Assembly (NCBI RefSeq): GCF_037975245.1
Contig: NC_092576.1
Coordinates: forward strand, 16,278,111 to 16,342,110
Length of the DNA: 64,000 nt
Reading direction: 5' to 3'
DNA from: Apostichopus japonicus
Lineage: Eukaryota > Echinodermata > Holothuroidea > Aspidochirotida > Stichopodidae
This document shows positions 26,369 to 38,986 of this stretch, piece by piece; the first letter of the stretch is position 1; the number at the start of each line of letters is the position of its first letter. The notes under the pieces are model-generated. The model made no database searches, was not told where the DNA came from, and saw nothing but the letters and a program-made list of their open reading frames with translations. Made by a program: the position numbers and the translations under genes.

Positions 26369-27210
26369 TTGTATCTAGCGTGTTCTATAATGCTGAGCCC
26401 TACAAACTCACTATCTACATTTTTTCTATCATTCATGGGCACCAATTTTAAGTTTATCACTTTTAATGTGAGAGGGCTTAGGCAAGCAAGGAAACGGAGA
26501 CAACTATTTACATACCTCCACAGGCGCAAATCGGACATAATTCTCTTACATGAAACACACATCTGTCTTACTGATGAGAAATACTTGGAAATGAAATGGG
26601 GTGGAAATAATCTATTCTTGCCTGTGACTACTGTAAGTCGTAGAGTTTGTATCTCTTATTAATCCTAGTTTAACTTTTAACATTATAAAGCAGGAACTTA
26701 GTCCATTCGGTAGATTTATAATAGCAGGTATTCAAGTTCATAATCGTATTTTTACGCTTGCATGCATTTATGCCCCTAATACTGACAATCACGGTTTTTA
26801 ACGGAAGCTTCCATTATCTTAAGTAGGTTCCAGGGTGATAACATTATATTTGTGGGGGATTTAAACTTAGTTCTCAACTTGGAGCTCGACAAAATAGATG
26901 GAACCATATAATCAATTTTAAAGCAAGGGAAAAGTGTTTCGATTTCATGGCCACTCATGATCTTGTTAATATTTGGAGAGAAAAATCCCACCTCTTACAA
27001 ATTTCACTTGGAGTTTTAATAACACTCCCGGTATTTATTGCAGGCTTGATTATTTCCTAGTTTATACAAATAATTGCAATGCACTAACTAACGTGATCTT
27101 CTCTCCCGGTATTCAATCAGACTATTACATTATTTGTGTCACTTTTGCAACTGGTTCTTCAAGTAGAGGTCCGCGATATTGTAAACTAAACAGTTCTCTA
27201 CTATATCTCC
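26369..27210 (+). pseudogene. LINE ORF2 endonuclease domain, broken
   Basis: The first frame contains FKFITFNVRGLRQ (the conserved Asn at about 26465) and ILLHETHI (the catalytic-type Glu at about 26552), and stops at 26660. A second frame resumes with the L1-type phrase CIYAPNTDN (about 26760). A third has FVGDLNLVLNLELDK (about 26850), corresponding to the GDFN motif. The end of the domain reads CRLDYFLV and then SPGIQSDYYIICVTF (about 27105-27145). The usual SDH catalytic triplet has become SDY there. There are at least three frame changes. Confidence 0.9.
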
Positions 27211-27539
27211 CCTATCGACGATCTTATTCATGATGAATTTTCTAACAATATGGGTAACAACTCTTCGGAACGTTGGGAATTGTTGAACTTTAAAATGCGT
27301 TCAGTCAGTAGTTAGTATTCTAACCTGAGGGCCAAAGACCGTAGCAGCAAAGAAAGAGAGCTTATTGATAGAACTGCTGTTCTTGAGCAACAGCTGTATA
27401 CAGCGGAGTCTTCGGAAATTCGTTCTCATCTTAAAATTTCTCTAAGTGAACTCATTTATTATTACAATTACAAGCACCAGGGTACGATAATAAGACCGGT
27501 GGAAGAACGGGGAAAATATAAAATATATCTTTAATTTAG

Positions 27540-28800
27540 AAAATAGAAACAAATCCCTAAATTATATTCATAAACTTCAAAACGGTGATGGTTAACTCCT
27601 ATCTGATAAGAAAGATATCCTACTCGAGACTTAAAATGATGAAAAGACCCTATATAGTTCCATTGAATGCTTTCTTATACTTTTTTAATGAACTCTCTAT
27701 TCAGCAGGCACCAGTTGAAGATCTGGCATCTGTTAACGGCCAACTCTCTTTAGATGAATGCCCTCAAGCCATTAGCTCTATAAATAATGTTAAAGCTCCC
27801 GAAAGTGATGGTCTTTCCGCTAATTTTTATAAACTTTTTGGCATTTAATAGGACAAATAGTGAAAGGCTCCCTAAAACCAGGTTTCGAAAAAAGGCAAGC
27901 TTCGTGCTGAACAAACTAGAGGCGTAGTAACATTTTCTTAAAAACTAACAAAGGTTTTACTTCTTTAAACAATTATCGTTCAATCACAAACACCGACTAT
28001 AAGATCGGTGGTAAAGCGATTGCCTCTAGATTGAAACTGGTTTTTCTTCAACAAAAATTTGGAGGAGAAAATATCAGATTTGATCTAGATCTTTTAGGTT
28101 ATTTTCTCACCATAATACCCCTGTGTTTTCATTTCTAGTTGAATTTGAAGAAAAAAAAAACATTTGATAAACTGAAATGAAACTTTATTGACAGCACACT
28201 CTCCAACTTCCAGCTTAACGGTAGCTATAACAAGTGAGTTAAAGTCTTATACAATAATAGTACTGCCTGTATTTGCAATAATGGGCACTCTACAGGTTTC
28301 TTCACTGTTCAAAGAGGGTTCAGGCAAGGCTGCCCAGTAAGTCCGTACTTGTTTATTCTAGTTGTTGAGATGTTAGCTTTTTAGGATTAAGAATAATAAT
28401 ATCATTAAAGGTACCACTATTAACAAAAGAGAAGTAACAATTATGCTATAAGCCGACGATACTGCGTTCTACCTTGATGGTAGCAAAGAATCTATTGACA
28501 AAACTCTGCGTATCCCTTCAACAGACTGGAACTTGCGTCCGGTCTGTAAATTAATGCGATGGAAATGACTTTCGCTTAAACTACGTGCCGAAGCTCTCCA
28601 GACTTAAAAGTTGCCTTAATGTATAGTCGCCTATACGGCTCGTAATGTAATTGGCAAGACTTTTGCTCTGTCCCAAATAGTATTTCTCTTTCTAGTTTTG
28701 CCAAATCCTCCTAGAGAGGTTATTAGAAAAAGTCATCTTTGACTTTGCTTGGTCGGATAATCACGAACAAATTAGAAGTCCAGTTGTTATTGATTAGATT
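27540..28800 (+). pseudogene. LINE ORF2 reverse transcriptase domain, broken
   Basis: Visible blocks include NRNKSLNYIHKLQNGDG (about 27545), SSINNVKAPESDGLSANFYK (about 27777, the KxPGxDGLxxxFYK block with G changed to E) and NNYRSITNTDYKIGGKAIAS (about 27970). They continue with GFRQGCPVSPYLFILVVEML (about 28318-28377) and ADDTAFYLDGS at 28453. The Tyr codon of the YADD active site is now TAA. LPNPPREVIRK follows near 28697. Numerous stops separate these blocks, so no enzyme can be made. Confidence 0.92.
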
Positions 28801-29029
28801 AGCGACGGATGGCTTAAGATTACCCACGTCCATAGCTTTATGAACTGTTAAAGTCTACATGGATTAGAACATATTGCAATGATAATAAGGTCCATGGAAG
28901 GTTTTCTTTTTCGATATTCACTTGAACTCTTACGGCAAGAACTCTAAGAACGATGTAATCAACATAAAGAAAGTCATTTGTGAAGCAAATTGTTTGTGGC
29001 TGGTCCTTTAACCTCCGAAGGAAAGTTTT

Positions 29030-29326
29030 GGAAGCCAAATAATCTGGAACAACTCCTTCATTCGTATTTTCAACAGTACTCTAATGTATGATCATTTGTT
29101 TAATAAATATATAAAGGTCGTTAGTGATCTTTTTGTCAACGAGGGTAAGCCTCTAACGTACAATCGCTTCAAAGGTAAATTTCATATATATTCTATGCCA
29201 TTTACTATTTGCTGGGGCTTAATCAGTTGTAGCCAGAAGGAATGGAGAAGGTCCGGGTGCCAAAGAAATGAATCTTCTAATGTAAATATTGATTGGTATA
29301 ACAATGCAATATGTTTCACGTCTTGA
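29030..29326 (+). pseudogene. LINE ORF2 C-terminal segment, broken
   Basis: QIIWNNSFIRIFNSTLMYDH, then LFNKYIKVVSDLFVNEGKPL and FKGKFHIYSMPFTICWGLIS, resemble the C-terminal block after the thumb in Tx1/L1-like elements (NxxIxxxxxPxxxxxWxxxGIxxIxDL...). The open frame at 29365-29601 beyond it is not recognisable and may or may not belong to the element. Confidence 0.7.
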
Positions 29327-29340
29327 AATGATGATTAACT

Positions 29341-31734
29341 GTATTCATGTAAATTAATGAGAATATGTATTACTTATTCAAGAATGGTATTCTGTTCAAA
29401 GAGTCAAACAGTACGTTGGGAGCGCCAGTGATTGTACACCTGTTTGGTTATGCTAAAGGAACAAAAAAAGTCAACAATAGGTCTACCTTTAGTTTATACC
29501 GATTTAATCCGTTGAGTGAGGCTCAAGCTTCAAGGCTGACCGTAAGTATTTACAAGAAACGTGATTCCCAAAACAGCAGTGTCATGTCACACTACAAGTA
29601 GACCAGGATAAGTGGTACCGAACAAAGCTAACTGGATTGGACTTCACCGTGTAAATGTCTCTTATACTGAGATGTGGCGAATTAAAGTAAAACGCAATGC
29701 GGGTAATTTGCATATAACCAACGATGTTGCAATACTGATAAAACGTGAATTACGACAGGGATTCGCCAAGTTTGCAACTTGACCTCGACGTAAACTGCAT
29801 TGTATGTAAATATGAAACCCGAGAATAAGTTAAATTCGAGTCGGGTTCAGATTTTTTCCAATGATTAATATAACTCATTTTCAACAACCTTGCACAGAAC
29901 TAACAAAATGAATAACTATAGCTCAACTAGTTGAGAACTTTCAGGATTTTACGGGATAGCGACGACTACAAATAACACAAATGAGTTAACAGGAAAACAT
30001 TGATGACACATTCGCTGTTATATAGCTAGTTCCGTTGCTAAAAAAAATAAAATTTGAAATTAATATTGTCTGGTTCAAAAAAAAAAATGACTGAAGTCAA
30101 ATATGGAAAATATGGAAAATAATGGTGCCCATTGGTTTTCACTGTTACATTTAGGACCACAATACAGGAAAACCATAACTAATATCAATTTAATTTTCTC
30201 TGAATGTAATTGGATAATACCTTACAATTAAGTCCCGTCACACACCGTTGAGGTATTGTTCAAGGTTATATATAATACGTCAAGTATAATGGACGACGGA
30301 CGCCGAGAACATTAGAACCTGAAAGTAATTTAACTATGCCACAGAATGTATCATTTGATATCTGAATAAATCCGGGAAGGATCACAAGATCCTCACAAAG
30401 AAGTCGGCCTCAATGGCTATATGGAAAACATCCTTCTTTATAACATGATTCATTCGCCCGATGCCCTTTGGTAAGAGTTGAGCCCCTAACTTAAATCAGT
30501 CTGGGAGTTTTGAACTTAGTCTATCACTATCGAAACATATTAAACAACAAAGTACACCCTGCATGTTGTACATTGTAATATGTTTGTTATGTAGATAATT
30601 GGATGTATAAAATTGATATCTCTAAACTTGATTCTTAAATAAGAGTAAGAAAATGTAGATTGAACGATTTTTAATCTTTGTCAGTAGGCAAAGGGTGTGC
30701 GTTTACTGTCATTTAGTGTATACAACTCAGTTTCTTGAAAAATGATGTCGAAGACCTTCATCGTGAATGATTTTCAATATACGTCATTTTCAATATCCGT
30801 TTGTCCAGTGGTGTACTGCATTAATGTATCGGAAGTTGTTTATAACAGTGCAACGTGGCAAGTTTGTTAATATAAAATATAATAAAACATTTTTTTAACA
30901 AATCAGACCATACTTTTTTTTAAATAATGTTGTAATAATAATTATAATAGGCAGACAGGAAAAATATTCAGAAAAGAAGCTATGATACCTAAACAATATT
31001 GGGAGGCTGCCCCAGACCTGACTATCCCACCCTTCGGGGTATAGACCAGTAGCTAAGAAAGTGAACTTTTCTTCCGGAATTTTACTCACAAGCTCTCTTG
31101 CCGGGTTCCTGACCAAGCCCTACCCACTCTCGTTATGTGATGTGAGAGACAAAATAATTCGAAATGCCGGTGTGGAGAGAAATAGTGGCAACTACTTTAT
31201 CAAATAAGCCATATTGTGCGAGTAAGATCTGTGTTCCTGTACTAACATTTTAAACCTTATTTTTTTCCTTGTGATGAAGTTTTGGTAAAATCTTGCTAGA
31301 GATTGATTAATTTACTTGACTGATTCTTACTTTGTCTCTCTCTCTCCTTTCTCCCAAAGGGTATGCACGGAATCATCGCGTAATTTTGCAACCAAGATGA
31401 CCACACGTTAATCACTTTGATGATCAAGAACTGTACTATCAACTGATTGCTAACGCCATCATTTTACCATTTTTTAAGAATACAATCACCTGACATACCG
31501 TATTTCGTTATGTCATTAGCACATACAAATGTACATTTATAATTTTGTAATAGATAACGAGACAAATGTTTGCGTACGACATTTCCTGATATTTCTTTGC
31601 AAAGCCCGAGTAGAGTCAATCTAACGACGAAAAGGTGACCCCGAGTACACAAAAGAAGGCTATCTATACGATTATTTACTCACAGTTGATTAAATGTACC
31701 AGCTCTTTACGTGTGTTGCAGTGTTAACTTCTTG
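29341..31734. other. Non-coding stretch after the LINE
   Basis: No convincing gene. A CT-rich tract at about 31336-31355 precedes AAAGG. Open frames are short and unrecognised. Confidence 0.5.
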
Positions 31735-32085
31735 TATATGACTAAACAGAGACCGGATTTGTATGAACGTATGAAACTAAGGTTGGTATGAGTCGGTATG
31801 AGTACGATTACAAAAAAGGAAACAGAGATCAGATTTATATTTTACGAGTACAACAACTTGACTGCGGTTACAAGTAGAGTTTTTCCTAAGTGTGAGTAAG
31901 ATTACAAATTCTAAACATAGATTAGATTTGTGTTATAGTAGTTAAACAACATTGGTAAGAGAAAAAGCAGGAATTTCCCTTGGTGTGAGTACGATAACAA
32001 ATAATAAACAGAGATCGGATTTATGTTGCGAGTAGCCTACATGTAACTATGTTGTAGTGCGAGTACAATGACGGACTCACTACAA
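31735..32085 (+). repeat. Decayed minisatellite, about 83-94-base units
   Basis: Four diverged copies of a phrase containing AAACAGAGATCGGATTTRTGT occur at about 31743, 31828, 31914 and 32008. Each well-preserved copy is preceded by GTGTGAGTACGAT-like sequence and followed by an AGTA and ACAACNTTG-like stretch. The spacing grows along the array, as in an old tandem repeat. Confidence 0.65.
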
Positions 32086-34971
32086 TTGTGCTGAGGAGTT
32101 ATTAATCACAGACAGGAAACTTAAGGAAATTTATACAGAACTTGCTGGTAAAATTAATGTTGTACTTGAATATTAAGAAAACATGTCGTAAAAGTGTTAT
32201 TGGGAATAGTAAAATAACTGTTGATATTACACATAGAAAACAATATGTAAAATAATGTAAATCACGGGTTGTAAAAAATACATGGCATTTTGTAAATATT
32301 ACGAAACATTCAGTAAATGCGTATGCATGCGATTACGTATTGCCGAAAATTAGAGTAAAAGTCCACTAAGTAATTTAACAGAATGACAAGTTAGTTTTGC
32401 CAAAGCGTTAATAAACGGATGCAGAGTTAGATATTGCAACCTAACTTGTACCATTTTGTAAAGTAAAGTAATTGATCGTTACTAAATATACTTGTAATCC
32501 ACCGCCATACACGCGCAAGCTACATACAGTAAGCGACCACTCGTGGCGTGGACGTTTAGTTATTTTATAATTGAACGTGACAACACTGAGAAATGCTTCT
32601 AGACTCACGACTAAATCGGGTAGACGAATAATTTTAATTCGCTTACGTTACATAGACATAACGTCTAATGTATACATTAAGTTACATAATAGGCTAGCTG
32701 CTGTTTTTCACAATGTTACTTAGTGTATTCTGTTGGTAAGTTCAGTTACGCCTAATAATAACTTAGTGTATCCTGTTAATCCTTTTTACGTAGTAGGGCT
32801 TACCTAGGCTGTACTAGGCAGTACATTTTCAAATGGCCTGAGCATTGGCTTATCGTACCGCTGATACCATGTTTTTTTAGAGTATTCATGTAATGCAATT
32901 TATGATTACTGGTTTGCCATTTTAGCAGGTAACAAGTAGGCCTAGGCTGATGTGGATTGGTGATACTGATAAACCTAACTAAGGCTATAATTTAATGGTG
33001 ATCTAGCCCTTATCATAACAGTGTATAAAATTGCAGACACTTTAGTTGAAACTTTGTTACGTTTAAAATTCTTGGAACTTTTACCTTTGACCTATTCATT
33101 TAGTTGGTAGACACTACTATCTGTGGATATTAAGAAAACGTATTTACATATATTCAACAATAACCATATTTAAAAACAGTGTAATGCTCCACACTTGAAA
33201 TCCATTCGTTATACCACATTCTTTTCCCAGAAGACGCAAAGGGGTAAACTATCTGTAAAGGAATCATGTGCAGCTTTCCAAGACTTCAATTATGTAGGTT
33301 TGCATGGCAATGTGCTCTCCACATTTTTAATTACTGTCAGCTTGAGTTTGGGATACTATGCAAAAATTTGATGCAGTTATATTTTATCTTAATGGAATGA
33401 AATTTATTTATCAACTACTCAAAGGTACTGATGTTTAAGATGAATGTGTTCAATCCTCAGGAGATATTATATGGTTGAAGAACATTGTTTTCCATCCCTC
33501 CAATACTTGAGCTTTCTTTGTTTTCCGCCAATGGCTCAGAGAATCTATGCAATGGTGATGTCCAATGCGTGAGATGTCTGCTTGTATACATGATATCTCA
33601 ATTATCCTAGTTATATTTGAGTTGATACAGGGCAGAAAGGTGTTCCCTGTTGTTTTCAGTGAAATTATCTTGACTGTATAGGAATGGGGGGGGGGGGGGC
33701 TTGGCTTGATGTTAACAAAATAAAGAGGCAATCTAGAAGTAGCTATACCTGACATTTATTTAATATTTGGTGTTGAGGGTTGGTCCATCATCACTTTGTT
33801 TTGACTGCTGGTTTGGGTTTGCTTATTGGCGCGGCCAAATGAGAATTTTTCTGAAATTAGCATGTAAGCACAAAATCTAAAAAAAAAATACTATTTATAT
33901 ATCTCAGAAACTAAAAAGGAAATTATTTAAATGTTCATAAGCATGCACCTTGAAGAGATAGTACCTTGACATCTTGCCATCCATACCTGGACACAAAAGT
34001 TAAATATCATGACTGTAGTTCACTATTCATGCATGATCGTAGATGCTCAGGAAACCCTGTTAAGTGTTGAAATAAAAGGTTGAATTCATCAAATATTCTC
34101 AGTTATTTGTGTTGTCATTCCTCTTTGTTGTCTCTTAAATGTGCTTTTCTGTTGTGATGTACTTAACAAACAAGGAATCAAGCTGCCTTTAATGATGAAC
34201 TTAGAACATGTATGAAACACTTATGAACGGCTGCTATGTTGAAATCTATGTTAAATATAAAGCCTATATCTTTCGTATTATATTATCTGAAAACCGTGCC
34301 AAAGGGTAATAATTTATCGTTTCAAAGGGGCATAATTTTGAAAATCAAATCAATGTATATGCTAAAAACTAAGAGTCTATCAGTTTAAAATGTAAAAGCA
34401 TCTCAAGTGAATAGTCAACCAGAAACGGTCAGGCTGTCCAACGTTTTTATGCAGTTTGGGAGCAAGCAAACGCTTGGTAATAATCTGCCATCGCAGTAGT
34501 CTGTACAACAAGTTCCACCATCACTTCGAAGCAGTCACCCTAGACAAAACTACCTTATTCAATATATTGGCTTTTCGATTTGGATCATAAACCTAAGTAA
34601 TCCTTACCTTCAATGAAGGACAGGTATCTACAATGAGACGTATATACTCACATTCGATAGTCGCAGTATTGTTTTACGTATTTATGAATGTACATGTACA
34701 CAAGCAGATCCGCGCAAAAGCAAGGAAATACTTGTTAACAAATTGTTTAAAAAAGTTGTCTCAAGACAGTCGCCAGTTCATTCAGAACGTGTATGCGAAA
34801 CACGATCCACTGCGTGCATGTGTATGTACATGTACATACACACACGCATAGCATAAGCAAGAACTTCCCAATTCAGCATCAACAGTGCAAGACTGCAGCC
34901 AATGAGAAGCGAGGTATGCAAATGATGGCCTTTACCGCGCTGGGAAAAAATCTCGCCGCCTGGTATGCTAC
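32086..34971. other. Non-coding stretch
   Basis: No gene recognised. A run of 14 G lies at about 33685-33699. The complex near 34690-34850 is ACATGTACAT-rich and ends in CACACACGC. Confidence 0.5.
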
Positions 34972-35195
34972 AATGAAACTGTGTAAATAAATCATCGCAA
35001 GAGGTAACGATGCTGATGGTAGGCTAAAGGAAACTGCATAATAAAGAATTGCAAGAGGTAGCAATACTGTGCATGATACTAAGATGCGATGGAACTGTGT
35101 AAATTAACAATTATAAGATTTTAAGATGCTATATAAACAAATACTTTTTTCACAATAGTGGTAACGTAAATGCTTGCAAGAGGTAATACTAACAA
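34972..35195 (+). repeat. Decayed short tandem repeat, GCAAGAGGTA type
   Basis: GAAACTGTGTAAATAAA followed by TCGCAAGAGGTAACGATGCTG at about 34975 is repeated in diverged form at about 35030 and partially at 35090 and 35165. The spacing is about 55-75 bases. There is no coding potential. Confidence 0.55.
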
Positions 35196-38100
35196 TTAAC
35201 TTAATTGTTTTGTTCTTGTACTCTCTTTTTTATGAACAAGTTATGAACATTTATTTGCTGCATTTTTTCAACACTTATGTCTCTAGTTTTTTTCAATTGT
35301 ATATGATATCATTTCCTTCACAACTTCAACCTGTAAGAGAATGGCACCTCAGCATTACACCGAAGAATCTAACGTATATCTTGTTGAAGTATGCATGTTT
35401 CCTTTCTTGATCACCAACAACAACAAACAAAAGGGAACAGTACATACTTCTTGCTAGGTGTCTGGCAACCCCCCTGAAAAATAGTATGTAAACATGAGCT
35501 TTATATCTACGAAGATGTACCTTTTCAATAGTAGGATATTGTGGCTGAAATTAGATTTATTGAATAACACGAGAAAGTAAGTTTTGACTGTCTTATTTAC
35601 GGTCATTCAACATCAAAATGGGAAGTAAGAACAAAAACAGAATTTTATAAAAATTGCAGAGTGTAACAATTAAGTGTTGTCAATAATACGTTAAAGAATT
35701 TAGACCAAAGCAACTACTAATATATGCCTGATTACTATTTGAATATGGTTATAACGGATCAACGTAAGACTGCACAACCCAGTAACCATGCATAATTGAG
35801 CTGCGTGCGTTATGTGAGCAGGTGAGTGTTGTTCTGAATAGTATTTGAGGTCAGGTAACCCGGTCACCATAAATATATTTTATTGGAGGTAATGGGCGTG
35901 ATAATCGATTCTTTGATTATCATAGAGGTATAGCAAAGTGTAGTTTGTCGTAAAACTATGTTTCTGTCGGGTTTTATACGTGGTTAAGTGTGATTCGTCC
36001 TTGAGTCTCTTTACGACTGTTGCCGTTATATTGTAGTATTTCCGCCCTTGGTCATACTCGACATCTGCAGCGGTGAAGCCGTAATAGTTAAAACCTAACC
36101 AGAAATCAGACCACCTATTTTCAAACGCTTTAAATAATAATCAGTTTTACACAAACCTACTCCAAATCCGTGTCGTTACTTGAACTACCACCATTTACAT
36201 GATCCCGCTATGGTGCCGAACGTAGTAATCTGAGGGTGGCTGTTGGCGGCTATTACTAAAATCCAACTCACCGGTGACATTCTTTCTAAGTATCACAACT
36301 CTTGAATCATTATTTGATGCTTTGTAAATCCTTATTCTTGTTTTTTTTTTTTTTTTTTTTGACAAACGATAATCAGTTGCAGCTTTTGTTGTAATTTTTT
36401 TTTCTTTTTACCATGTTTCCATCAGTAAGGAAGTTTACCTTCATATGCATGGTATAGGCGCGTACTGATAATTACACAGAATGTGGTGAAGGCGCACATT
36501 GTGCGACCTGTAATATTGTTGTAGTGGTTAAAGAAATGTTAGAAGAATCTAGCAATGTTTTAGCAGTTAACCGCAGAGTGCTTCAACCAATATAAATGAG
36601 TAGGCTACGGTGGAGTTGAATCAAAAGGCCATTCAAGCACACTATCAGTAAAGTTCTATTCACAATTTGGTAAATATATTTTAAAGTCGTCAAGATTTCT
36701 GAGTGATTCATTGTATAGCTCAAATTGCTCTGATATTTAACCTATTGTTCACGGTCCACGGAGGTTGTATGATGATTTCAGAACCCTCGATCAGTTTATT
36801 GTTGTACTCAACAAATGAGAGCAAATAACAAACACTTCTATACATTACACAGAACAAATGGAGAAAGAGAGCGCTCCGCTGGAACTGACCGATACAACCG
36901 TTTTAATAAAACTGCTGTGCGTGGTAGGTAGTTCCTCCTTTTAAGAATTTTGTTAAAAATAACCATGATTGTTCCTGCTCGTTGGTATACATGTTACACG
37001 CTACGCAAACCATAAAATAACTGACCATGCTTTTTCCTTCTTTCTACTTTACCTCTTTGTATACATGTTATACGCTACGCATACGATTTTAAGTTCTGCC
37101 ATTAATAGCGAGACAGGGTTACAATTAGTGTGGGAATTAATCATAATACTAAACGATGTAGCGAAAATTCAAAATAAAAATGTTTAGGAATCATAATTTC
37201 GGTGTTTTGTTGTCAAAGCATTTCAAAACAGTTTTAAGCCATAAATTAAAAAAAAAATCATCCAAGGTGTTGCGACGAGCCAGAGAATATTTTATTAATT
37301 TTATTATGAAAATGTGCATACATTTTTTTTTGTATATATTTCCCCTGGCTCCTTCCCTACTTTCCCGGGGGTTTTAAGTGACCTCGAATATAGTGGTTGT
37401 TGACTAATCTGAACCTTTTCTTCTTTTTTCAAGGGGGAGGGTGGAGGGGTGAGTTACTTCCTCTATTTTGTGACTTGAAGCATTATTAAGTTTTAAATTG
37501 ACAGCATCCAAATACTTACTGGATTCTGGATATAAGTTGTAACATGAATCAAGGAGTTCACCTTAAAGACGAGACAAACTTTAAAATGTATTATTCGTTT
37601 TTGAATCTCATTTAAGGATGAAAAGACTGATAATTAATTAGTGTATATCAGATAATTTGTGAATGATCCCAGCTTCATAACTTGTTTTAAGTTTTGAGTT
37701 ATAAAATGTCACAGTTTATTCCACAGTTATTTCTTTTGGCGCTCCATAGTTCTAAACCAATAAACAGTCAGATAGCTTTCAACCGGAGAATCTTAGCAGA
37801 CGCCAGTTTAACAGCTAAAGAAGGGGATTATCGTTCGCTTTTAACTATGAGCTGTTTTGAGATTGAAATAGCCTCAAACCTTCCTCTCCTTTAGAGATAA
37901 CGATTCCTTTTCGAGATAAGAAGTAGTTTGACTTACTAATATATTCGACTTTATTTCAAATTCACTCTTCGGCAATCGTAGCATATATTAAAAAAGTAAA
38001 ATTCTTCTTGAAAAGTGCCCTAAACCCAGGTGGACCTCTGCCCCGAATTTATTCTAATCTCTTAATCTGCTGTCTAGTCATTACTTCTTCCTGAAATAAG

Positions 38101-38850
38101 ATCAAGAGCGATCTTTATATCCAGAATATCTACATTCAAGACACTATAATATTTACTGTTGTGAGCACCTAAACAGCATCGTCGAGCCTGACAAAAATGC
38201 GGTATAACTACATATCCAGTCCGCATGAATGGAGTGTGTCACTGTTAATCTCAAATTGGTTTATAGAACGTAGTCAAGACAGGATTATACTTGTCCTGTT
38301 ATTCTATGTGAGTTGTACGTACAACCAATGTCAAAGTCAATAATCTTAGATCTTAGAAGAAATACTCATTATTGGTTTTAATTCTTTGATTTACTTTGTT
38401 TGTAATCGCATAATCGTGAGCCTGTATGGACCCGATTACTGGGAGGAACACCCTATACACGGCATAACGCCCACTCGCCTCGTCGCCCTCTCCCCTCTAC
38501 GCCCGCCCTACCTCCCTACGCCGCATCTGCATGCTTGGGACGTAACACCCCCAATAAGGTCGCTCCATGCATGATGATGGCGTTCGAAGATGAGTTACAA
38601 ACTGTGAGACATGATAGGTCTGCTTAAAATGTACGTCATTTCGTTGTCGTGAACACTGAGCATGGAAGTAACACAGGAAAGTAATCATATGGAGAACCAC
38701 TGACGGCTAGTCTATCCGTTGCCAATACGAATTCCAAATATTAAAGCTAACAGAGTTCAAGCCCTATCACAACCGTATCATTTTCCAACCGTACTGCCTT
38801 AGTCACAACTAATCAATCTTTGTTTTATTAGAACCTCGTTTGCAGCAAGG
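35196..38850. other. Non-coding stretch
   Basis: Contains a T run at about 36342-36360. A 24-base direct repeat, GTATACATGTTAYACGCTACGCA, occurs at about 36985 and 37059. No gene recognised. Confidence 0.5.
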
Positions 38851-38986
38851 ATGTTTGTTACGTTCCTGTTTCTTTTCATGATTAGAGCTTTGGCTGCGGG
38901 GTCAGATAGTTCCCTTCTGCACAGGTTACATATGGAAGAAGCTACGTCGAGTAGTGAAGATAAACCGTGTCAGCTAAACATTTCTG
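38851..38986 (+). CDS. First coding exon of an unidentified secreted or membrane protein (partial)
   Basis: The ATG at 38851 opens 45 codons and one base. They begin MFVTFLFLFMIRALAAG, a typical signal peptide with a hydrophobic core of about 10 residues and small residues before a likely cleavage after Ala-Ala-Gly or nearby. An acidic, serine-rich stretch (MEEATSSSEDK) and CQLNIS follow, the last holding a potential N-glycosylation site (Asn-Ile-Ser). The frame runs into TCTG|GTAAGTG, a near-consensus 5' splice site in phase 1, the usual phase between signal peptides and extracellular modules. Read through, the frame stops at about 39025. No downstream exon could be assigned, and the family is unknown. 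It could be a chance open frame, but signal peptide plus donor together make an exon plausible. Confidence 0.5.

Larger units (their letters stand above)
26340..29340 (+). mobile_element. Decayed non-LTR retrotransposon (L1/Tx1-like LINE)
   Basis: Broken reading frames on the plus strand give, in the correct order, an apurinic-type endonuclease, a reverse transcriptase and a C-terminal region found in L1/Tx1-type elements. Frameshifts and stops occur in every segment, so no intact ORF2 remains and the copy is dead. No ORF1 or poly-A tail was found. The L1/Tx1 placement rests on the FNVRGL/LHETH endonuclease motifs, the RQGCPxSPYLF reverse transcriptase block and the LPNPP and IWNNS C-terminal blocks. 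It is an inference from family knowledge. Confidence 0.92.

Noticed and set aside
29365-29601. 78-codon frame just after the LINE
   Set aside because: It could be LINE tail or chance; no motif decides, so no product is claimed.
31735-32085. CRISPR-like array
   Set aside because: Units are long and diverged, with spacing near 90 bases and no constant short repeats. The window is eukaryotic.
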